A stretch of DNA of 64,000 bases from Euptelea pleiosperma (lineage: Eukaryota; Streptophyta; Magnoliopsida; Ranunculales; Eupteleaceae): positions 21,826,154 through 21,890,153 of the forward strand of contig CM068552.1 in the NCBI GenBank assembly GCA_035048495.1. Direction: 5' to 3'. Below the pieces are notes generated by a model that saw only the letters and a list, made by a program, of their open reading frames with translations, was not told the DNA's origin and made no database searches. How positions within the stretch are numbered: the first letter of the stretch is position 1; every line of letters starts with the position of its first letter. A program made the position numbers and the translations under genes. Below are positions 57,117-64,000 of the stretch, in pieces.

Positions 57117-57294
57117 GAGTAAAACTTCTGTCACAATGGGATTGCAAATCACACAAACACAGCCAATGAGTTCTCGGCACGTAGACCTAAAAAGCAAAAG
57201 CACATGGTACGTTGCAAAGCACTTGTGTACGTGCCGAGAACTCATTGGCTTGTGATTGTGTGATTTACAATTTCTTGTGATAGAAGTTTTACTC
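57117..57294. mobile_element. Near-perfect hairpin Mutator-type MITE
   Basis: 178 bp made almost only of two inverted arms of ~75 bp starting GAGTAAAACTTCT. The arms carry AAATCACACAA and GCCAATGAGTTCTCGGCACG. Flanking 9-mers AAAAATAAT (57108-57116) and AAAAATAAC (57295-57303) match at 8 of 9. The short arms and high arm identity suggest youth. Transcription would give a long dsRNA hairpin. Confidence 0.82.
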
Positions 57295-57299
57295 AAAAA

Positions 57300-57578
57300 T
57301 AACATGTGCCAACGTACATGACACTGATCGTGGATGTTTGCTCCATCTTTAGGTGGACTTACCTGACAAAAAAACATCAGGCTGATTAGAGCGCCTTTGG
57401 ATATGAGTACCCCCAAAACGCTCAAAATCTATGGTTAAAAATCAAATCATGAAAAAGACTCCAATCAAATGCTTAGAAATCACTAATCACGCTGATTTTT
57501 TGCATGTTGATCCACTTAGGGATGGGCCAAATGTCCATACGGTCAATGATCTGTGCATCGCATGTGGCGTGCAGCTAG
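57300..57578 (+). mobile_element. Helitron-like 3' part with the inverted module
   Basis: It holds GATGTTTGCTCCATCTTTAGG, CACTAATCACGCTGATTTTTTGC and GGGATGGGCCAAATGTCC, then GCATGTGGCGTGCAGCTAG, ending in CTAG at 57578 before T. No 5' TC end was found upstream. Confidence 0.5.
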
Positions 57579-58137
57579 TACTATTATAAAGCCAAAACAT
57601 GGGTCACATTCTATATATCTACTACATTCTATTACCCTTGGGTACATCCTATTAACGGTTGGATTATTTACAACCTAACTCCGCTTCAGTAGATTCACCC
57701 GGTTCTTTTGTATTTTGGTTTCCTAGACATAGTTTGCTTGCTCTATAAATGAATCTCCAATAAGAGAAAAAAAAGATATACAACACTATTTAAAATAAAA
57801 AAACCTCACGTACAATGTCATTTAAAAAAAACATGGAAGTACCACTTACAGGATACGATGTTTGGCCCATCTCTAGGTAGACTGACATGCGAAAAATCAG
57901 CCTGGTTAATGATTTCTAACCTTTGGATCAGAGTACCACCACAATAACGCTCAAAATCTATGGTTGAAAATCAACCCACGAAAATGACTCCAATCGAATG
58001 CTTAGAAATCACTAACCAGGCTGATTTTTTGCATGTAGGTCCACCTAAGGATGGGCAATACATACGGTCAGTGATCTCTAAGAATGCCACACGTGTAAGG
58101 TGCTACCACGTATAAGGTGCACGTGGCTTCCCCCTAG
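57579..58137 (+). mobile_element. Helitron-like element, 559 bp, abutting another
   Basis: It starts TACTATTATAAAGCC right after the CTAG of the previous copy, so the first bases of TCTATACTATTATAAAGC are missing or fused. It ends GTGGCTTCCCCCTAG before T (58138). A CCACGT/ACGTGG stem precedes the end. Contains both arms of the inverted module (CTAGGTAGACTGACATGC and GTAGGTCCACCTAAGG). Confidence 0.68.
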
Positions 58138-58323
58138 TAAAAAATAAAAAGAAAAGAGATATTCAAATTAGTTATTAAAAGAGTAAACCTATCGGATTTT
58201 AGAATTGTTAATCTATTCTACTTATTAATGGACAAAGGCAAGGAAGGCCTTTCTTGCGTGCCTCACGTTGAACCCCAATATCTCAAAAATATCCGTGTTT
58301 GTTTTTTCTGTGCTCTTTAAACT

Positions 58324-58737
58324 TAGGGGTGTCAATGGGTCGGTTCCGGTTTGGTTCCTAGGGTGACCAGAATCGGAACAATCGGTTCTGATTCTTATCG
58401 GTTCGGTTCCTTAACGGTTCCGGTTCTCAAAGTGATGGATTCGGAACCGGAACCGATTATGTATTTATGTCGGTTCCAGTTCTGGGTATATTGGGCAAAA
58501 TCTTGAGAATATGATAATATTTACATTATATTTATTTATTGGTACTGGTTCTTATCGGTTCGGTTCCGGTTCTTATTGGTTTCGGTTTCATATTAGGCTA
58601 CCCAGAACCGGAACCGTTATTGTCGGTTCGGTTCCTGTTCCGATTACTTTTTAATCGGTTCCCAAAAATGTGGAACCGGAACCGGTGCTTTTTGTTCCGG
58701 TTCGGTTCCGGTTAAACGGGTAAAATTGACACCCCTA
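58324..58737. mobile_element. hAT-type MITE with exact 8-bp TSD
   Basis: 414 bp. The ends TAGGGGTGTCAAT and ATTGACACCCCTA are near-perfect TIRs, flanked by the exact 8-bp duplication TTTAAACT (58316-58323 and 58738-58745). The interior is built of GGTTCCGGTTC/GAACCGGAACC repeats in both orientations. Non-coding. Confidence 0.9.
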
Positions 58738-59029
58738 TTTAAACTATTCAAATAGAAATGACTCTCTCGTCTTTTTGGTGTCAAAGTACACAGTCGCCCC
58801 TGTAAGCACATGTCACCTTGCAGTTCATTCAATGCTAATTTTTTTTTATTAAAAAATCTTTATTCCTAATATGAACCTCAAATTCTTTAGATAGACAAAC
58901 ATTGCTTCTTTAATTTTTTGAATTTTTCTACTTTATAGGGTGCTTTAATCATTTAACATTTTCACATTGGAAAAAGATGTAACAAGGTATGTTTGAAACT
59001 TTTTCAAATGCGAATTCACGATTTTTGTT

Positions 59030-59300
59030 ACTCACCACTGTCATCTGGGCCCACAGACCGCATGGATGTTTATCCCACCCCTTGGTGGATATACACACAA
59101 AAAATCACCCTGATTGGTAATTTATAACCATCAAATTTTAGCACTTTTTAAGGCGTTCTTATAGCCGTTGAATGCAACCATTGTTTTTAGTAGTAAAATC
59201 AACGGCTAAAAATAATCAAACAAGTTGATTTTTGGTATGAATGTCTATTAAGGGGTGGTCTAAACATCCATGCGGTCAGTGGGCCCAAATGGCATTGGTG
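59030..59300. mobile_element. Foldback MITE relative (GGATGTTTATCCCACC type)
   Basis: The left arm GGCCCACAGACCGCATGGATG, then TTGGTGGATATACACAC, pairs with the right arm GAATGTCTATTAAGGGGTGG, then CATCCATGCGGTCAGTGGGCCC. The centre holds ACGGCTAAAAATAATC. Related copies at about 51090-51360 and 61780-61960. Confidence 0.6.
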
Positions 59301-59404
59301 ACTACAAAAATTCAGCTTCCGCATTTGAAAAGAACTCGGGTATACCTTGTTACATCAGGACCCTTTCACATTTCAACTAAATCTATGAAAGCATTTATTG
59401 AATG

Positions 59405-59650
59405 TCCACGTGGCAGGATGATTTTTGGTGCAGACAGTCTCTATGGTGAGCAGATCATCCTCACAAAAATTCAAATCATTTTGGTATTCCTAGACTGGTT
59501 TAGAAGTTGAAGAATTATGGACCGTCTATTTTTACCATTAACTTGAAAACTACATTTGATGGGGTTAGAAATTTCAGAATGGACTGATTTTTGTAGGAGT
59601 GATCTGTATGGTGAGGATCCTCACCAAAACAATGGTCCCAACCCATGAGG
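59405..59650. mobile_element. Foldback element of the intron-5 family
   Basis: It carries TTTTTGGTGCAGACAGTCTC, CAGATCATCCTCACAAAAATTC and CTAGACTGGTTTAGAAGTTG, closely matching 48930-49000, then the inverse end GGATCCTCACCAAAACAATGG. Confidence 0.5.
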
Positions 59651-59707
59651 GAGATTGGCTTAGTTTATTTTTGGCTAGGTTTATATTTTATTGAAAAGAG
59701 ACCTAAT

Positions 59708-59873
59708 CGTTCTTTTCTGAGAAAATTTTGAAGCTGCGATCATGCGCCCAATCATACTGCGCCAGGTACACAAAAGTGTAGGGGCATGATCTTACGCTAG
59801 GTTAACCCTTGTGTACTTGGTGCAATATGATTGGGCGAATGATAGCCGGTTCAAAAGTTTTCTCATTCTTTCC
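59708..59873. mobile_element. Small palindromic MITE, ~62-bp arms
   Basis: Left arm CTTTTCTGAGAAAATTTTGAAG...ATCATGCGCCCAATCATACTGC and right arm GCAATATGATTGGGCGAATGAT...TTCAAAAGTTTTCTCATTC pair along ~62 bp around a ~40-base loop. Confidence 0.7.
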
Positions 59874-59942
59874 ATGATGTTAGAAACAATCGCATGAAAG
59901 TGATCGATTTTGACTGTGAATTACATGCCCAATGTAAATCTT

Positions 59943-60141
59943 ACCTGACCACCCACAATATAAGCCAAGTGAAAATTTCTTAGAGGACACTGACCGTATA
60001 GATGTTTGGCCAATCCCTAGGTGGACCTATAAACCCAAAATCAATCTGATCAATGATTTATAAGCATTAAGAGTGTACCACGTGGCACATATTATGGGTG
60101 GTCAGGGAAGCCATGACCATCGGTGGTGAGGCACGTTTTAC
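59943..60141. mobile_element. Compact foldback copy (CACGTGG family)
   Basis: The left arm CTGACCACCCACAATATAAGCC...CCAATCCCTAGGTGGACC is followed after ~40 bases by the right arm end GAGTGTACCACGTGGCACATATTATGGGTGGTCAGGG. The centre and part of the right arm are deleted. Confidence 0.55.
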
Positions 60142-60505
60142 ACTGTATCCAAGCATAACTTGGCAGCACAACAACTAGCCGCTTAACTCCATGATCATGC
60201 ATCATCATCCAAACTTTATCCCAAATTACGAGCACGGATCATCATGTATTCACCGCTGGCGCTGACTACATGAGAACCTTGTTCTCTGCATGTAGCAGAG
60301 GCCCAGCTTGGTTCACAGCAAAGTCAATGCAATGCACCCACTTACCATGATTTTGGGATTGCAAGTGATTGGTTGGGCATGCAAATGAGCTGGCGTGCAA
60401 GTGGTTGCCAAGACCTTGCAAATTCCTTAAAGAAATGGATGTAAGCATGTGCAGCCCAAAAACTGTGGTAAGTAAGTGCATTGAATTTGCTCAATTTTTC
60501 TCCCC
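60142..60505. other. Intergenic, no gene seen
   Basis: Has a near-genic composition (GCATGCAAATGAGCTGGCGTGC) but no supported ORF. Inverted phrases CACTTACCATG/CATGC suggest another decayed MITE. Confidence 0.4.
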
Positions 60506-60508
60506 ACT

Positions 60509-60566
60509 AATACTAATACTAATACTACTAATAATAATAATAATAAGAACAACAACAACAACAACG
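60509..60566 (+). repeat. Compound (TAC/TAA/AAC)n microsatellite
   Basis: ACTAATACTAATACTAATAC grades into (TAA)n and (CAA)n over about 58 bp. Confidence 0.8.
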
Positions 60567-60595
60567 TACAACTTTTTCGTTAGTGTTTTCTTTTT

Positions 60596-60886
60596 TATTA
60601 TAATGGCCATTATAACAAAAAAAAAAAACGCTCACGGGCAAAAAAAAAACAGGGGGTGGGGAGGTAACGTAAAAAAATTAAAATTTGAGTTTCAAAATTT
60701 CGAAAATGGAATATAACAGAAAATAACGGAAAAAAATGAAAAAAACGGCTGTTTTTTCACAATTTTTCTAAAAAATAACGGTCGTTATTTTCATTATAAT
60801 GGCCGTTATTTTCTGGGCGTTTTAACGGTCCATAACGTAACGGGGAAGGTCCGAATCTGTTATAACGGCCGTTTTTTAAACCTTGG
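60596..60886. mobile_element. CCAAGG/GTTATAACGG MITE, partial
   Basis: The right end GTTATAACGGCCGTTTTTTAA plus ACCTTGG matches the TIR of 54011-54273. Sub-terminal TAACGTAACGGGGAAGGTCC corresponds to the family's CCTCCCCGTTATG region in reverse. The left end is less clear because of A runs. Confidence 0.6.
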
Positions 60887-60984
60887 TTCATGGTTCTCAC
60901 TTATTAGATCTCCTAAACTAAAAATTAAACTGATTGGATGATCATAATCATCTAATTATAATTTTTAAGTGGACCATTCCTCAA

Positions 60985-61260
60985 TCTATACTATTATGAA
61001 GCCAGAATCCGGTGTTGCCATCCACCTTTGTCACAATTATAGGCCTCACAACTTTTAAAGGCAAAACCTTCCATCATTTAATGCCTCTTTATTCTAAATA
61101 CAAACATCGAGATACAGTCAGTGATCTATACATTAACGGCTATAATCATCTCAGTGATCAAGTTTTGCACTAAGAGATCTCACTAGTGGAGCCCACTGAC
61201 TTGTGGGTCTACTATAATGTATGTGTGCCATGCGATGGTACAAGTGGACGGCTTCTCTAA
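60985..61260 (+). mobile_element. Helitron-like element, 276 bp
   Basis: It starts TCTATACTATTATGAAGCC after A (60984) and ends near GGCTTCTCTAA before T, where the terminal CTAG is altered. The beginning matches 34638 (ACTATTATAAAGC...GGCCTCACAACTTTTAAAGG). The hairpin is decayed. Confidence 0.55.
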
Positions 61261-62640
61261 TATTTTTCTTTTTTCTTTGTCAAAAATCATTTTATTTTAA
61301 AACATAAATCGATATCCAAATTCTAATAAATTTGGTAAATTATATTGATATAATAATGGGGGAATGGTTTTCTAGAGTGACAATCCAAACCTCTACACTG
61401 GATTGTCAGGGTTCTTTTCACACGTGGTAGCTTCAGTGGGGTCTACATATTTCAGCACATCATCATCTCCCAACGGAGACGATCATTTCATTGATTTTTT
61501 TTTTATTCTAAGAGTGTTCCACGTGGCTCATATTGTGACCTGTGGTCGGCCTTGATGACAGGCCTGTCATCAAAGTTTTATTCTTGACACAGAGGACATC
61601 ACACAAGTCAAGGGCCATCCATTAATATAGGAGTCGGGTGTGCAACACTTTTGGAAATATTCTTCTGTCAAATCCTGTGGCCCCACCTCTCATGATAGAC
61701 AGCCCTGGATAGGAGTTAAACTTTGCTGACTGTAGCTGTCAGTGAAGTTTTACTCCCAATATATAGGGTGTTATTTAGCCGTTGGTTTTAGGACTCAAAA
61801 AATGGTTGAATGCAACGGCTATATGCACGCCTTAAAAAGTATTAAAATCTAATGGTTAGAGATTACCAATCAGGATGATTTTTGGTGTGTATATCCACCA
61901 AGAGGCAGGATAAACATCCATGCTCTCAGTGGGCTCAAATGACAGCTGTGAGTAACAAAAATCATGCTTCCGCATTTGAAAAAGTCTCAGGTCTTACACA
62001 AAATCTTGCATCCGCATTTGAAACTCACAAATCTTGCTTCCGCATTTGAAAAAGTCCAAGGGATTGAAAAAGTCCTGTTACGTATTTTTCCTTCAGTCTT
62101 TAATGATCCTTTCCCGTAGATTTCTCAAGCTACTGAATCTTCGTACTCAGAGAAAACATTCGCTGGCCCCACCCAATCCCTTAAACTCAACGGTCAACCA
62201 TTGTTAAGCCTTTGGTTGGTGGTTAACAAGACTGTAGAGTCTCGATAGACCCTGGGATTCACAGCACACAAATTTGGAAGAAAATCCAATGGTTGTCATA
62301 AGTGCTATTGTTTTCTTCTAAGAGTTTGCCACGTGGCTCATATTGTGGACCCTGTTATCAAAGTTTTACTCTTTTTAAAAATATCACGTGATATTAGGAA
62401 CGCTAGACATAAACTTCCGCAACTTTTCCTTTTTTAAAATTTGAATTTGTTTTACCAGGTTAGTCTCCTATTTTAATGGGAACCAAGTCACACGGTTGAC
62501 TGTAAGCAGCTCAGTTGCTCAGCTCACTCTAGCAATTCCATGCATAAATCTTAGCTGACTGCCGCTGACTGCCCACGATATGAGCCACGTGGAACATTTT
62601 TTTCGCTCAGATCAGGGTGTGAGCCTTTTAACTCGTGTCA
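61261..62640. mobile_element. Stack of foldback half-copies upstream of the MYB gene
   Basis: Right-arm ends occur at about 61500-61585 (GTTCCACGTGGCTCATATTG...AAAGTTTTATTC), 61725-61760 (GCTGTCAGTGAAGTTTTACTC) and 62325-62373 (TTGCCACGTGGCTCATATTG...AAAGTTTTACTC). A left-arm piece (GCCCACGATATGAGCCACGTGG) is at 62570-62600. A related foldback core is at 61780-61960. 'CTTGCATCCGCATTTGAAA' repeats three times at about 61965-62060. No gene. Confidence 0.55.
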
Positions 62641-62657
62641 GTTCAAGATAGCAGATC

Positions 62658-62665
62658 TATATAAA
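62658..62665 (+). promoter_or_regulatory. TATA box of the MYB gene
   Basis: TATATAAA lies within GATCTATATAAAGAC. A transcription start about 30 bp downstream (around 62690-62700) would suit the pyrimidine-rich leader. G-box cores upstream (62333 and 62588) come from transposon arms. Confidence 0.6.
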
Positions 62666-62689
62666 GACAACGACCCCCACCCATCTGGG

Positions 62690-63554
62690 CCGTCTCTCCA
62701 TTCTTTATTTCTATTTCTATTCTATTAAAATCTTCTTCAGGTGCTGCCGCCACCTTAATCAGGTATAGGTATAGATAGATCTCACTTCCTTGAACCATAC
62801 ATGCACGTTTTTTTTTTTTTTATAACCTTAACACTATCAGCGCACGATAGCATTATCTCCATCATCGTTGCACCAATCACCAATGTTGGGTTTGCACGGA
62901 TGCATTTTTGTTTTCTTCATCGCTCTATCATCTATATCGACGATCAGCTTTCTTCGTTGATTGATTGATTTGGGATTTGCATGGATGATCAAACGGTCGT
63001 ATGAATTCATACAATTGGCGCACGATAGCATAATCTCCATCATCATGCACCATGTGTGGCTGTCATCTTTTTTTTTACTATCCATTTGATCTCGTTGGAT
63101 CTATTGATTGATTAGCTTTCTTGATTCTTTATTGAGGTTTTATTTATTTTTGATGATGATCTAGCGGTTCATACTTGATTAGAAGAGAAATCAGTGACTT
63201 AGAAGTCTGTGGAGCCATTTTCTTGATTTTATTGTTATGCTGTCTTGGAAAAAAACTGTTGATTCAGGGTTTCCTTTAGCATTGATTTGATCACAAACTG
63301 TTTTGCCCTTTTAAGGATTCGATGATCTTTGATTTAGAGTTATGTTGATTCTTAATTTGGAAAATGCCGGGACCACAGCTCTTGTTGATCTTGCCTTATA
63401 TTTTGTAGCTTCTTTTCTGATACATGAAGCTGTTTCTTCTATTTGTGATTTATTTTTTCCATTTCTGGTTTCCCTTTTTGGCCAGGGTGTTGCTTTTCTG
63501 ATTGGGTGGTTCTGAGTAATTGACACATACTGGTGTATAAACACATTCAAGGAA
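62690..63554 (+). other. 5' leader of the MYB gene with a probable intron
   Basis: A plausible leader exon ends ...CACCTTAATCAG at 62762, followed by GTATAGGT. A plausible acceptor TTTTTGGCCAG ends at 63485, giving an intron of about 720 nt. Inside it, a ~45-bp phrase (GCGCACGATAGCATTATCTCCATCATC) occurs twice, at about 62839 and 63018. GAMYB-type genes commonly have introns in the 5' UTR, so the structure is expected, but it is inferred without transcript data. Confidence 0.5.
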
Positions 63555-63908
63555 ATGAGTAATTCAATAAATGAGTGTGAGGACGAGATGCGCTCGGAGG
63601 ATCAGATGGATTCAGCTCCAATTGACGAAGGTAGCTGTGGAGGAGGAGGGATTATCCTGAAGAAAGGGCCATGGACATCAGCTGAAGATGCAATTTTGGT
63701 GGATTACGTCAAGAAGCATGGAGAAGGGAATTGGAATGCTGTTCAGAAAAACTCAGGCCTGTTCCGTTGTGGCAAAAGCTGCCGTCTGCGATGGGCCAAT
63801 CACCTGAGACCGAACTTGAAGAAGGGTGCTTTCAGTGCTGATGAAGAACAGCTGATCATTGAACTCCATGCCAAGATGGGGAACAAATGGGCTCGGATGG
63901 CTGCACAA
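63555..63908 (+). CDS. GAMYB: GAMYB-like R2R3-MYB transcription factor, first coding exon
   Basis: ATG at 63555 opens 118 codons to the donor CAA|GTACGT at 63909; the gene runs out of the window. After a short acidic leader, residues 37-87 form the R2 repeat (W40, W60, W80, with [18 protein letters not shown]). R3 starts [20 protein letters not shown], with F93 in place of the first Trp and W112, and is cut by the intron after ARMAAQ. The phrases [20 protein letters not shown] and [10 protein letters not shown] are hallmarks of subgroup 18 (GAMYB, MYB33/65/101). That group activates gibberellin-responsive genes in aleurone and anthers and is usually controlled by miR159. The miR159 site lies in a later exon outside the window. 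The start is chosen because it is the first ATG before the conserved repeat and gives a typical N-terminus. No disabling change is seen. Confidence 0.93.
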
Positions 63909-64000
63909 GTACGTATACACATTTTTCATCTTTTTTTCCTGATATAAATTTTATAATGCTCTATTTTCTTGCTTTTCGAGTTAAAATACAAACCTGGCCA
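63909..64000 (+). other. Intron after the first coding exon of the MYB gene
   Basis: Begins GTACGTATAC and continues AT-rich to the window end. The position after ARMAAQ matches the usual GAMYB intron inside R3. Confidence 0.85.

Noticed and set aside
57066..57425. 119-residue minus-strand ORF
   Set aside because: It reads through a palindromic MITE, producing mirrored peptide text (Ser-Ser-Arg-His-Val twice); not a gene.

Overview
The window is nuclear DNA from a flowering plant. It shows spliced genes with GT-AG introns, a plant GT31 galactosyltransferase, a GAMYB-type R2R3-MYB, a Ty1/copia element primed by initiator tRNA-Met, and many hAT, Mutator-type, Helitron-like and LINE insertions in AT-rich DNA. 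I cannot name the species from sequence alone.

Only two host genes are supported. The first is a complete 11-exon beta-1,3-galactosyltransferase gene (37795-43354, +), predicted to encode 397 residues. The second is the 5' end of a GAMYB-like MYB gene (first coding exon 63555-63908, +), with a TATA box at 62658 and a probable 5'-leader intron. The rest is layered repetitive DNA.

Layout. 1-2703: a Mutator-like element with ~180 bp terminal inverted repeats (TIRs), inserted in one copy of a TIR element whose second copy lies at 2054-2703. 2704-10400: old LTR fragments and unassigned AT-rich sequence. 10411-33983: a repeat province dominated by a 2.7-3.4 kb family with TG...CA ends, here called the TGATATT family (copies A, B/D, C, E, F). 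Every copy carries a short tRNA-like stretch. Copy B/D sits in a MITE and is itself interrupted by a 7.1 kb copia element (15668-22813) and by copy C in the opposite orientation. 27345-30720: a 21-bp minisatellite, a cluster of ClaI-core palindromes and a ~178-bp tandem array. 34638-37351: a short Helitron-like element, a 35-base G tract and foldback MITEs. 37795-43354: the galactosyltransferase gene, whose 3 kb intron 5 holds foldback elements. 44712-51557: Helitron-like elements, a copia gag relic, a LINE 3' end inserted in a Helitron, and a four-level nest (Helitron > hAT > foldback > solo LTR). 52290-62600: many MITEs, several with intact target duplications. 62650-64000: the MYB gene.

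The two host genes show no functional link. The shared theme is that transposon ends carrying the G-box core CACGTG lie upstream of both. The most novel-looking observations are the tRNA-like module in the TGATATT family, the four-level nest with readable insertion order, and an inverted module shared by Helitron-like and Mutator-like elements.
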